A stretch of DNA of 64,000 nt from Zhengella sp020637775 (GTDB lineage: Bacteria; Pseudomonadota; Alphaproteobacteria; Rhizobiales; Rhizobiaceae): assembly GCF_041397485.1 (NCBI RefSeq), contig NZ_JAWKWO010000004.1, positions 434,001-498,000 of the forward strand, read 5' to 3'. This document shows, piece after piece, positions 43,427-50,665 of this stretch. Every line of letters begins with the position of its first letter. Within the stretch, counting starts at the first letter, position 1. Under the pieces are notes generated by a model. It saw only the letters and a list, made by a program, of their open reading frames with translations. It did not search any database and was not told the origin of the DNA. The translations under genes and the position numbers were made by a program.

Positions 43427-44401
43427 TTACCGGGCGACGAACTGGTTGGTATAGGTATCGGCGATCGGCACCGCCTCGCGCACGATGTCGTTCTTCAGGT
43501 AGAAGTCCTGCACTGCCTTCATCCGCGTCTCGTCGAACATGCCGAACGTCGCGGTGTCGGTGCCATAGACGAGGTCGATGTAGCCGCGCATGATGGCCTC
43601 CATGACCTTCTCCTTGCCGGCATGCTGCGGCACGGCAGCGACATAATCCCTGGCCGCCTGCTCGGGGTCGTTGATGACATCGACATAGCCCTTGATGGTG
43701 GCCTGCACGAAGGCCTTCACCATCTCCGGCTTCTCGGCGATCATCGTGTCGGAGGCGATGATCGCCTGCGCCATCGCGGGGAAGATGTCGTTGATGGGCA
43801 GCATCTGCACATCGACGCCAGCCGCGCGCACCGCACCGGCCCATTCGACAGTGCCGGACATGGCCTGCGTGTCGCCCGAGATCATGAGCTGGATGATGCC
43901 GGCCGGACCGACCGCCTGGATATCGACGTCGTTCTTGGTCAGGCCCACGCTCGCCAGCGCGGCCAGCAGGTTGTAATAGGTGGTGTCCTGGAAGGACAGC
44001 ACGCCCACCGACTTGCCCTTCAGGTCCGCCAGCGAGTTCACGCCGGCATCCTTGCGCCAGTAGATCTGCGTCAGCGCCTTGGCGCCCAGCACGGCGACAC
44101 CGCGGATCGGCAGGCCGTTGGCGCGCACGATGATGGCGGTGTCGCCAATGCCGCCGCCCAGCTCCGCATTGCCGACGCCCACCTGCTTGGCGACATCGGC
44201 GCCGCCCTTGCCCACCTGGAAGGTCACATCCAGGCCGGCATCGGTGTAATAGCCCTTTGCCATGGCGATCTTGAACGGCGCGAAGGCCGGCAGGAAATCC
44301 GGCGCCGGGAAGAGATAGGTCATTTTTTCCGCGGCCGTCGCGGCCCCGGCCATGGCCGCAAGCGAGACAGCCGTGACGATGGTTCTCAGCAGTTTCTTCA
44401 T
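43427..44401 (-). CDS. ABC transporter substrate-binding protein (NMT1/SsuA-like)
   Basis: 324 residues with a Sec signal peptide (1-23, ATA-AE). Type II periplasmic binding fold of the NMT1/THI5-like group: YLFPAPDFLPAFAPFKIA, AKGYYTDAGLDVTF, VGNAELGGGIGDTAI, LADLKGKSVGVLSFQDTTYY. ATG at 44401 with AGGGTGAAC; the frame is open far upstream, through the ATPase gene, without likeness. Binds the compound the operon degrades; ligand class cannot be read from sequence. Confidence 0.9.
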   Translation of the reverse strand: MKKLLRTIVTAVSLAAMAGAATAAEKMTYLFPAPDFLPAFAPFKIAMAKGYYTDAGLDVTFQVGKGGADVAKQVGVGNAELGGGIGDTAIIVRANGLPIRGVAVLGAKALTQIYWRKDAGVNSLADLKGKSVGVLSFQDTTYYNLLAALASVGLTKNDVDIQAVGPAGIIQLMISGDTQAMSGTVEWAGAVRAAGVDVQMLPINDIFPAMAQAIIASDTMIAEKPEMVKAFVQATIKGYVDVINDPEQAARDYVAAVPQHAGKEKVMEAIMRGYIDLVYGTDTATFGMFDETRMKAVQDFYLKNDIVREAVPIADTYTNQFVAR

Positions 44402-44433
44402 GTTCACCCTCTTTGTTTTTCCAGTGCTTCGGT

Positions 44434-45213
44434 TCACGCGAGCTCTTCCTGATCCTTCAGCTTCAGGATCTCGAACATCCGGTTGATGTAGACCTGCGCC
44501 TTGGGATTCTGCCGCCGCGCCGTCGGGTTTCCCCGGTCCGGCAGATCGACCCTGATCTCCTCCACGATCGTACCCGGGCGCTGCGACAGCACGAGAATGC
44601 GGTCGGCCATGAAGGCCGCCTCCGCCAGATCGTGGGTGATGAGAAGCGTGGTGATGTTTTCCTGCTCGATGGTGGCGGCGAAATTGCGCTGGATGATGAT
44701 CTTCGTCTGCGCGTCGAGCGCCGAGAACGGCTCGTCCAGCAGGATGACGTCCGGCTCGATCACCAGCGTGCGCGCCAGCGCCGCGCGTTGGCGCATGCCG
44801 CCGGAAAGCTGGTGCGGATAGTAATCGCCGAAACCATGCAGGTGGCAGCGGTCCAGCATCGCCGATGCCCGCTCGCGGCATTCCGCCTGCCGGACGCCGC
44901 GCGCCTCCAGGCCGAAGCATACATTCTGCTCGATCGTGCGCCAGGGCAGCAGAAGATCCTTCTGCAACATGAAGCCGACATGGGAATTCGGCCGCGTCAC
45001 GAGCTCGCCCGAGACATAAACCTCGCCGCTGGTCGGCTGGTAGAGGCCGGCCGTCATGTTGAGCATCGTGCTCTTGCCGCAGCCCGACGGCCCGACAATG
45101 GCGACGAACTCGCCCTCCGCGGCAGTGAAGGAAATATCCTTGATCGCCGTCAGCAGGTTGCCATCGCCCTTCGAGCCGAAAGCCTTGGTGACATTGCGGT
45201 ATTCAAGCGCCAT
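44434..45213 (-). CDS. ABC transporter ATPase (SsuB/TauB-like)
   Basis: 259 residues: Walker A GPSGCGKSTM, Q-loop MLQKDLLLPWRT, signature LSGGMRQRAAL, Walker B VILLDEPFSALD, H-loop THDLAEA. ATG at 45213 after GGGGGCGGCC; an in-frame extension to 45309 would run into the operator region and has no likeness to the family. First gene of the 14-gene leftward catabolic operon; the receptor follows after 32 bases. Confidence 0.92.
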   Translation of the reverse strand: MALEYRNVTKAFGSKGDGNLLTAIKDISFTAAEGEFVAIVGPSGCGKSTMLNMTAGLYQPTSGEVYVSGELVTRPNSHVGFMLQKDLLLPWRTIEQNVCFGLEARGVRQAECRERASAMLDRCHLHGFGDYYPHQLSGGMRQRAALARTLVIEPDVILLDEPFSALDAQTKIIIQRNFAATIEQENITTLLITHDLAEAAFMADRILVLSQRPGTIVEEIRVDLPDRGNPTARRQNPKAQVYINRMFEILKLKDQEELA

Positions 45214-45302
45214 GGCCGCCCCCGTTGCCGCACGCGGCCCGCCCTTCAGCGGAAGATGGCGCATTTTCGATCGATGCCGGCACGCTGACCCCCTCGCCTT
45301 AC

Positions 45303-45318
45303 TGTTCATATCTGAACA
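45303..45318. promoter_or_regulatory. Candidate IclR operator A
   Basis: Perfect dyad TGTTCA-TATC-TGAACA: six-base arms, four-base spacer, 90 bases upstream of the leftward ATPase gene. IclR regulators commonly bind short palindromes with TTC/GAA arms. A second, imperfect TTC-N7-GAA copy follows six bases later. Confidence 0.6.
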
Positions 45319-45485
45319 TTATGTTCGTTATTTGAATGGTAAGCGTGGTCGGCGTTTCTGACAAGCATAAAATTGGAGAAGGCAGATACTTCCGCTTTCC
45401 GGCCCTGTAAGGTGCGATATCGTCCCCGAAAGCCTCTTTACAGCCGGGCAGATTGAACGTAGCATTGTTTCAATAACGATAAGTT

Positions 45486-45501
45486 GTTTCATATTTGAAA
45501 C
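45486..45501. promoter_or_regulatory. Candidate IclR operator B
   Basis: Perfect dyad GTTTCA-TATT-TGAAAC: the same 6-4-6 plan and TCA-TAT...TGAA core as operator A. It ends 24 bases before the GTG of the rightward operon, where bound protein would block the promoter or early transcript. Confidence 0.6.
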
Positions 45502-45525
45502 GCCATCGATCCCAAGGAGGGGCGG

Positions 45526-45852
45526 GTGAGCGCAGCCGGCGAGACGATGCTGATGACCGTGTTCCTGAAACACGACCAGTCGAACAATCTCGATGCCATC
45601 CAGACGAGGCTGAAGGATGCCGACTGGTGGGAGCGCTTTCCGCCCGAGGGTGTCGAGATCGTTTCCTGGGTTGTCGCCATGGGTTTCGGCCAGATCGTCA
45701 CGCTGCGCCTGCCGCCCTCGAAGCTCAATGTCGTCAATGTCGAACTGGAGCGCTCCGCCTGGGGCGTCTTCGAAACCGAGTGTTTCCCGGCCTACGATTT
45801 CGTGCCGGTCCGGGAGATGATCCGCGAACGCGTGCGCAACGGAGGGAAATGA
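45526..45852 (+). CDS. Small protein of unknown function heading the Rieske operon
   Basis: 108 residues, no signal peptide or membrane segment. GTG start at 45526 with an ideal AAGGAGG at five bases. The pattern of strands (TVFLKHDQ, GVEIVSWVVAMGF, QIVTLRLPP, NVELERSAWGVFETECFP) and two helices suggests a ferredoxin-like dimeric alpha/beta barrel, similar in size to muconolactone isomerase or ABM monooxygenases. That is inference; I recognise no family. Two bases before the next small gene and co-transcribed with the Rieske system. Confidence 0.8.
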   Translation: MSAAGETMLMTVFLKHDQSNNLDAIQTRLKDADWWERFPPEGVEIVSWVVAMGFGQIVTLRLPPSKLNVVNVELERSAWGVFETECFPAYDFVPVREMIRERVRNGGK

Positions 45853-45854
45853 CC

Positions 45855-46073
45855 ATGGCCGACCAATACATCGTCGTCCACCAGTCGAGGGACCGGGAGC
45901 CGACCGAATATGAAGACCTGCTGGGCGATGCGCTGGAAAAGGCCTTCGCCGCCGGCGTCACCGATGTCGACGGCATCGTCGCGAGCCTGATCGCCGATGC
46001 CGTGCCGTCGCCCGGCGGCCGCCCCTGGACCGGCGACCTGGTCCTGTCCGAACTCAAGCGCCTCGGCGAATAG
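45855..46073 (+). CDS. 72-residue recombinase-like HTH protein of the Rieske operon
   Basis: Acidic 72-residue protein. The stretch EYEDLLGDALEKAFAAGV, then VDGIVASLIADAV and GGRPWTGDLVLSELKRLG resembles the short helical domain of serine recombinases that reads 'GI..LN..G...P.G..W....V..IL'. Proteins called 'recombinase-like HTH' of this size are found beside Rieske oxygenases. No recombinase catalytic domain is present, so it is not a mobile-element enzyme. ATG at 45855 after GGAGGGAAATGACC. Role unknown. Confidence 0.75.
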   Translation: MADQYIVVHQSRDREPTEYEDLLGDALEKAFAAGVTDVDGIVASLIADAVPSPGGRPWTGDLVLSELKRLGE

Positions 46074-46083
46074 GAGCAGGAAC

Positions 46084-47133
46084 ATGCTGGACAAGACCAA
46101 GGACGCCACTGTCACCGATGCAATGATCGAGCAGCGCCTGAAAGTGGGCTTGCGCAACCAGTGGTGGGCCATTTGCCCGTCGCATTTCGTCAAGGACAGG
46201 CCGGTCTCGCTTTTCCGCCTCGGCTACCGGATGGTGCTGTGGCGCAAGTATGACGGCTCGGTCGCCTGCCTTGAGGATTTCTGCCCGCATCGCGGGGCGC
46301 CGCTGTCGCGCGGCATCGCCGTCGATGACCGTATTGCCTGCGGCTATCACGGCGTACAGGTGGACGAGACCGGAACCGCCGTCTCGGTGCCCGGCAGCCC
46401 GGGCTGCAAACTGGAAGGCATGCGCTGCGTACGCACCTTCCCGATCATCGAGCAGTTCGGCGTCATCTTCGCCTATGTCTCCGACGACGCGAACCCGAAC
46501 CCGGACCCGGCGCCCTTCGTCGCGCCGGAACAGCTTTCCGATCCGGACTACAGCCACTTCCTGAATTATGCCGAGTGGCAGGGCGACTATCGCTTCGTCA
46601 TCGACAACGTCATGGACCCGATGCACGGCACCTTCCTGCACAAGCAGTCGCATTCCATGATTTTCGGTGACACCACCGCGAAATTCGTCATCACCGACAC
46701 CGAAACCGGTTTCATCTTCGAGAAGGAAGGCCAGCGCAGCGTCAATTTCGACTTTTCCGAATGGGGCGAGACGGGCATTCACTGGCTGCGCCTCGAAATC
46801 CCCTATCCGAAGACCGGGGGTCCGGGCGGCAATTTCCATATTGTCGGCATGTACACACCCATCAACGAGCGCATGGCCGCCATTTTCCACTGGCGCTGCC
46901 GCAAGGTTGAGGGCTGGCAGCGCGATGCCTGGCGTTTCCTCTACAAGAACCGGCTGGAAGAGCGCCACCATCATGTGCTCGAACAGGACCGCGTCATGCT
47001 GGAGGACATCCTTGTCGACCCGCGCGGCCGCGAGATCCTCTACCAGCACGACCTCGGCCTGGTGCGGGTGCGCCGCCGCATGGCGGCGCTGGCCCGCGAG
47101 CAGCTCGAAGCCGAAATGCAGGCCGGCGCCTGA
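46084..47133 (+). CDS. Rieske non-haem iron ring-hydroxylating oxygenase, alpha subunit
   Basis: 349 residues. Rieske [2Fe-2S] ligands C67, H69 (FCPHRGAPL) and C86, H89 (CGYHGV); mononuclear-iron motif VMDPMHGTFLH (D178, H181, H186). Length and lack of a beta-subunit gene fit the alpha-only group that includes vanillate O-demethylase- and phenoxybenzoate-dioxygenase-type enzymes: dihydroxylation or O/N-demethylation. ATG at 46084; the longer open frame overlaps the small HTH gene. Its reductase is encoded two genes later. Confidence 0.93.
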   Translation: MLDKTKDATVTDAMIEQRLKVGLRNQWWAICPSHFVKDRPVSLFRLGYRMVLWRKYDGSVACLEDFCPHRGAPLSRGIAVDDRIACGYHGVQVDETGTAVSVPGSPGCKLEGMRCVRTFPIIEQFGVIFAYVSDDANPNPDPAPFVAPEQLSDPDYSHFLNYAEWQGDYRFVIDNVMDPMHGTFLHKQSHSMIFGDTTAKFVITDTETGFIFEKEGQRSVNFDFSEWGETGIHWLRLEIPYPKTGGPGGNFHIVGMYTPINERMAAIFHWRCRKVEGWQRDAWRFLYKNRLEERHHHVLEQDRVMLEDILVDPRGREILYQHDLGLVRVRRRMAALAREQLEAEMQAGA

Positions 47134-47543
47134 TGGCGGGCCTTGCGAAGATCGACTGCCCGGATGTGCCGGAACCGCCCGGCGCATCCTGGTCCAATGG
47201 CCTGGTCATCGGCCGCGAGATCGTGCTGTCCGGCGTGACCGCACGCGGCCCCGACGGTAAGGCCATTGGCGGCGACAGCATGGAAGGCCAGACGCGCGCC
47301 TGCCTCGACAAGATCTTCGCGCAGGTGAGAGCGGCCGGCGGCCATCCCGGCAACATCTACCGCCTCGTCATCTATGTCACCGACATCGCCCGCAAGGACG
47401 AGGTCAACGCCGCGCGCAAGGCCGCCTTCCGCCCCACCTATCCGGTCTCGACCCTGGTCGAGGTCTCCGGCCTCGTCTTTCCCGATCTGCTTGTCGAGAT
47501 CGACGCCTTCGCCAATCTCGACCTCTCCCTGCAACAGGACTGA
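47133..47543 (+). CDS. RidA/YjgF-family protein (enamine/imine deaminase type)
   Basis: 136 residues. RidA-like: GLVIGREIVLSGVTA, QTRACLDKIFAQV, NIYRLVIYVTDI, and the C-terminal PDLLVEIDAFA. The usual Arg-105 position of RidA reads around STLVEVSGLVFPDLLVEID, so the active-site Arg seems absent, as in Rid subfamilies other than RidA proper. The ATG shares one base with the Rieske stop (TGATG). An imine/enamine hydrolase between oxygenase and reductase genes suggests that the pathway generates a reactive amino intermediate, as in 2-aminomuconate deamination. Confidence 0.88.
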   Translation: MAGLAKIDCPDVPEPPGASWSNGLVIGREIVLSGVTARGPDGKAIGGDSMEGQTRACLDKIFAQVRAAGGHPGNIYRLVIYVTDIARKDEVNAARKAAFRPTYPVSTLVEVSGLVFPDLLVEIDAFANLDLSLQQD

Positions 47544-47548
47544 ACGCC

Positions 47549-48505
47549 ATGACCGACCACACCGCGCGCAAGATGCGCGTTCACCGGATGGAATGGGCCG
47601 CCCGCGACGTGCTCGAGGTCGAGTTTCGCCTCCCCGAAGGCGGCGACGTGCCGGAATATGAGCCGGGCGCCCATATCGACCTGACATTGCCCAATGGCAT
47701 CACCCGGTCCTATTCGATCAAGGGCGACCCGCAACTGCGCGACCGCATCACCGTCGGTGTCGGCCTGGACGCAGCCAGCCGCGGCGGTTCGTCTTTCATC
47801 CACAGGACGCTGCGCGTCGGTGACGTGATCCCCGTCGCGGGTCCGCGAAACCATTTCCCGCTCGTCGAGGACGCGCCGAAGGTCGTGCTCATTGCCGGTG
47901 GCATCGGCATTACGCCCATGGTCTGCATGGCGCGGCGCCTCGCCGCCCTTGGCCGCGACTTCGCCTTTCATTACGCCGTGCGCTCGGCCGATCGCGCCGC
48001 CTTCCTCGACGAGTTGCAGGCGCTCGGCATCGCGCCGGTCCTCCATGTCGACGAAACTGCTGGCGGCCCGATGGATGTTGCCGCCGCCATCGCGGACCAG
48101 CCTGGCGGCACGCATTTCTACTGCTGCGGCCCCGCCGGAATGCTGGCCGCCTTCGAGGCCGCGACGGCCCACCTGCCCGAGACCCATGTTCACGTCGAGT
48201 ATTTCTCGCCCAGGGTCATCGCGGTCGAAGGCGAGGACAGGCCCATCACGGTCGTGCTCGACAGGGCCGGCAAGACGATCGAAGTCGCTGCCGACGAAAG
48301 CATCGCCGCCGCCATCCAGCGTGTCGGCGTTTCCGTCGACACCTCTTGCGAGGACGGCATTTGCGGCACCTGCGAAACCCGCGTACTGGACGGCACGCCG
48401 GATCACCGTGATTCGGTGCTGACGAAATCGGAGCAGGAAGCGGGCAGGACGATGATGATCTGCGTTTCCCGCTGCAAGGGCGACCGGCTGGTCCTCGACA
48501 TCTGA
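47549..48505 (+). CDS. PDR/VanB-type ferredoxin reductase (FMN-NAD-[2Fe-2S])
   Basis: 318 residues: FMN-binding barrel (about 8-105; GITRSYSIKGDP), NAD-binding domain (about 108-225; VVLIAGGIGITPM, FYCCGPAGM) and a C-terminal plant-type [2Fe-2S] domain (CEDGICGTC and MMICVSRC). This is a class IA reductase that passes electrons from NADH to the Rieske oxygenase encoded just upstream. Five bases after the RidA gene. Confidence 0.93.
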   Translation: MTDHTARKMRVHRMEWAARDVLEVEFRLPEGGDVPEYEPGAHIDLTLPNGITRSYSIKGDPQLRDRITVGVGLDAASRGGSSFIHRTLRVGDVIPVAGPRNHFPLVEDAPKVVLIAGGIGITPMVCMARRLAALGRDFAFHYAVRSADRAAFLDELQALGIAPVLHVDETAGGPMDVAAAIADQPGGTHFYCCGPAGMLAAFEAATAHLPETHVHVEYFSPRVIAVEGEDRPITVVLDRAGKTIEVAADESIAAAIQRVGVSVDTSCEDGICGTCETRVLDGTPDHRDSVLTKSEQEAGRTMMICVSRCKGDRLVLDI

Positions 48506-48520
48506 GGGAAATGGCCAGGC

Positions 48521-49345
48521 ATGGGCGACACGGCGGAAATCGGCAGCACGCAGCGTGAGGACAAGGATCCCTATCTGGTCCCCGCACTACAGCACGGGTT
48601 GAAGATCCTGATGCTGTTCTCGCGCGAACGGCCCGTTCTTGGCGCGCCGGATATCGTGCGCCAATTGGGTCTGCCGCGCGCCTCCGCCTTCCGCCTGCTG
48701 CACACGCTGGAGCAGATGAATTTCCTGGTCGCCGACGGCGACCGCAAGTTCCGGCTCGGACCCGCCGTGCTGGGCCTCGGCTTCGGTTATCTGGTTTCCG
48801 ACGACCTGGTGGACATTGCCCAGCCGATCCTGCGCCGCCTGCGCGACCAGACCGGCCTGTCCAGCCACATGGCGGTGCTCGACGGCAAGGAAGTGGTCTA
48901 TGTCATCCGCCATGCTGCCCGCTCCACGATTGCCAGCAGTGTGCAGGTCGGCACCCGCTTTCCAGTCCATGCAACGGTGATGGGCCGCATGCTGATCTGC
49001 GACCTGACCCAGTCGGAACTGCGCGCCATGTTTCCGGACGACCGCCTGCCCGCCTTCACGCCGCAAACACCCAAGACAGTGAGCGAACTCGCCTTCATCC
49101 TGCGCGGCGACCGCGAACGCGGCTATGCCGTCAGCCAGTCGTTTTTCGAAAAGGGGGTCTGCACCGTGGCCGCGCCCGTGCGCGACGGCTTCGGCCAGAT
49201 CGTCGCCTCGATCAACGTCACCGCCGTCGATTCCTATGTCGACGAGGCGCGCCTGCATGGCGAACTGAAGGACGCCGTGCTGGAAGCCGCCCGCATGATC
49301 GGGCTGTGGCTGAGCCCCGGCGGTCCCGGCCTCGAGATCGAATGA
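48521..49345 (+). CDS. IclR-family transcriptional regulator (second of two)
   Basis: 274 residues: HTH (about 25-85; APDIVRQLGLPRASAFRLLHT) and effector domain (about 100-265; VVYVIRHAARSTIASSVQVG, FPVHATVMGRMLI). Last gene of the rightward Rieske operon, 15 bases after the reductase. With the other IclR protein (38311) it gives the supercluster two regulators and two matching palindromes between its divergent promoters. Confidence 0.92.
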   Translation: MGDTAEIGSTQREDKDPYLVPALQHGLKILMLFSRERPVLGAPDIVRQLGLPRASAFRLLHTLEQMNFLVADGDRKFRLGPAVLGLGFGYLVSDDLVDIAQPILRRLRDQTGLSSHMAVLDGKEVVYVIRHAARSTIASSVQVGTRFPVHATVMGRMLICDLTQSELRAMFPDDRLPAFTPQTPKTVSELAFILRGDRERGYAVSQSFFEKGVCTVAAPVRDGFGQIVASINVTAVDSYVDEARLHGELKDAVLEAARMIGLWLSPGGPGLEIE

Positions 49346-49358
49346 ACCGCGTCATCAC

Positions 49359-49391
49359 GGGCCGCCGGCGCCAGGACGGCGCCAGCGGCCC
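49359..49391. terminator. Bidirectional hairpin between convergent operons
   Basis: Long stem GGGCCGC-C-GGCGCC / GGCGCC-A-GCGGCCC (49359-49391) with a five-base AGGAC loop, between the IclR gene (rightward) and eryI (leftward). No U-runs, but a strong stop or 3'-end structure for both. Confidence 0.6.
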
Positions 49392-49423
49392 GGTCAAGTC
49401 CCGGGAGGGGATGGATTGGCGCC

Positions 49424-49879
49424 TCAGCGCGCGTTGTATTTCGCGTCCACGTCATTGATCGCCTGGACATTGCCGGCAGAGCGGCCTTCCGGGTCGAAGG
49501 TCTCCTTCAGATAGGCATCGGCAATGGCCTTTGCCAGTTCCGCGCCGATCACCCGCGCACCCATGGTGATGATCTGCGCATTGTTCGACAGGGCAGCCCG
49601 TTCCGCCGAATAGGTATCGTGGCATTGCGCGGCGCGAATGCCGGGCACCTTGTTGGCCGACATGGCCACGCCGATGCCCGTGCCGCAGATCAGGATCGCC
49701 CGTTCATAGGTGCCGTCGAGGACGGCGCTGGCCACCCGGTCCGCCAGGTTGGCATAGAAGGCATCCGGCCCGTCTTCGGTGCGCGAAATCTCCTCCACCT
49801 CGTGCCTGTCCTTGAGATGATCGGCCAGCACCTTGGCCAGCCCCTCGCCCGCGCTGTCTCCGGCGACTGCAATCTTCAT
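49424..49879 (-). CDS. eryI: RpiB-type D-erythrose-4-phosphate isomerase (EryI)
   Basis: 151-residue RpiB/LacAB-family sugar-phosphate isomerase: AVAGDSAGEGLAK at the N-terminus, ICGTGIGVAMSANKV with the catalytic Cys, and NNAQIITMGARVIG. In Brucella this protein turns D-erythrulose-type tetrulose phosphate into D-erythrose-4-phosphate, feeding the pentose phosphate pathway. The same triad order, DeoR regulator - TIM-like - RpiB-like, is seen here. Housekeeping ribose-5-phosphate isomerase activity is an alternative. Confidence 0.85.
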   Translation of the reverse strand: MKIAVAGDSAGEGLAKVLADHLKDRHEVEEISRTEDGPDAFYANLADRVASAVLDGTYERAILICGTGIGVAMSANKVPGIRAAQCHDTYSAERAALSNNAQIITMGARVIGAELAKAIADAYLKETFDPEGRSAGNVQAINDVDAKYNAR

Positions 49880-49894
49880 GGTCCTGTCTCCTTG

Positions 49895-50665
49895 TCAGAT
49901 CGATTTGGCGCAACGCGCCAGGATGTCGAGATAGCCCTCGGCCTGCCAGGCCGAACGCCCGATGAAAAGCCCGTCCACGTGCGGGCATGAAATCAGTTCT
50001 GTGCAATTGCCCGGATTGACCGAGCCGCCATAGAGGCAGGGCACGCGCCGCCCGAGAACATCCTGCGCAACGGCGATGATCTCGCCCTGGCGGGCGTCGG
50101 CATAGTCGCTGGTGGCGGGAATGCCGTTGGCGCCGATCGCCCAGACCGGCTCATAGGCCAGCAACACGGGCGCCTGCTTCTGCGCCTCCGAAAGCCGGCT
50201 GAGCGCTCCGCGCACCTGCGCCTCGAGAACCGCGCGGGCGCGGCCCGCTTCCCGCTCGGCCAGCGTCTCGCCGATGCAGATGAGCGGGATCAGCCCGTGG
50301 CGCACCGCCGCCTCCACCTTCAGTCCCACCGTCTCGTCGCTCTCGCCGAAATGTTCGCGCCGTTCCGAATGGCCAAGCTCGACCATGTCGAGCCCGCAAT
50401 CGGTGAGCATGACCGGGGAAATCTCGCCCGTCCAGGCGCCATCGTCGGCCCAATGCATGGTCTGCGCCCCCACCTTCACGGAAGTCGGGGCCAGGGCCCG
50501 CTTGACCTCGCGCACGGCGGTAAAGGGCGGAATGACGAAACGCTGGATGCGCGCGTCGCGCTCGCCGTCGGCGGCGGCCAGCGTATCGGCAAAGGCGAGT
50601 GCCTCGGCCAGGGTCTTGTTCATCTTCCAGCTCGTGCCGATCCAGAGCGGCGAAGTGTCGGTCAT
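49895..50665 (-). CDS. eryH: Triose-phosphate-isomerase-like tetrulose-phosphate isomerase (EryH)
   Basis: 256-residue TIM barrel with all three catalytic residues: Lys in SWKMNKT, His in LGHSERREHFGE and Glu in LLAYEPVWAIG, plus the phosphate loop YGGSVNPGNC. Such a second TIM copy placed between a DeoR regulator and an RpiB gene is EryH (TpiA2) of Brucella, which isomerises 3-tetrulose-4-phosphate. The ATG overlaps the DeoR stop (ATGA); eryI follows after 15 bases. Confidence 0.87.
   Translation of the reverse strand: MTDTSPLWIGTSWKMNKTLAEALAFADTLAAADGERDARIQRFVIPPFTAVREVKRALAPTSVKVGAQTMHWADDGAWTGEISPVMLTDCGLDMVELGHSERREHFGESDETVGLKVEAAVRHGLIPLICIGETLAEREAGRARAVLEAQVRGALSRLSEAQKQAPVLLAYEPVWAIGANGIPATSDYADARQGEIIAVAQDVLGRRVPCLYGGSVNPGNCTELISCPHVDGLFIGRSAWQAEGYLDILARCAKSI

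Larger units (their letters stand above)
45214..45525. other. 312-bp divergent control region of the catabolic supercluster
   Basis: AT-rich compared with its surroundings and without a convincing gene. It separates the leftward 14-gene and rightward six-gene operons and contains two perfect palindromes (45303-45318, 45486-45501), a looser TTC-N7-GAA pair at 45324-45336, and a lone GTTTCA half-site at 45467-45472. Both operons encode an IclR regulator, so this is the likely control point. Confidence 0.7.

Noticed and set aside
45214..45525. Possible small gene in the 312-bp divergent spacer
   Set aside because: AT-rich, contains palindromes, and no frame combines a start, ribosome site and codon pattern like the neighbours.
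45855..46073. Mobile-element or recombinase origin for the 72-residue HTH gene
   Set aside because: No recombinase catalytic domain, inverted repeats or target duplications; it is tightly embedded in the Rieske operon.
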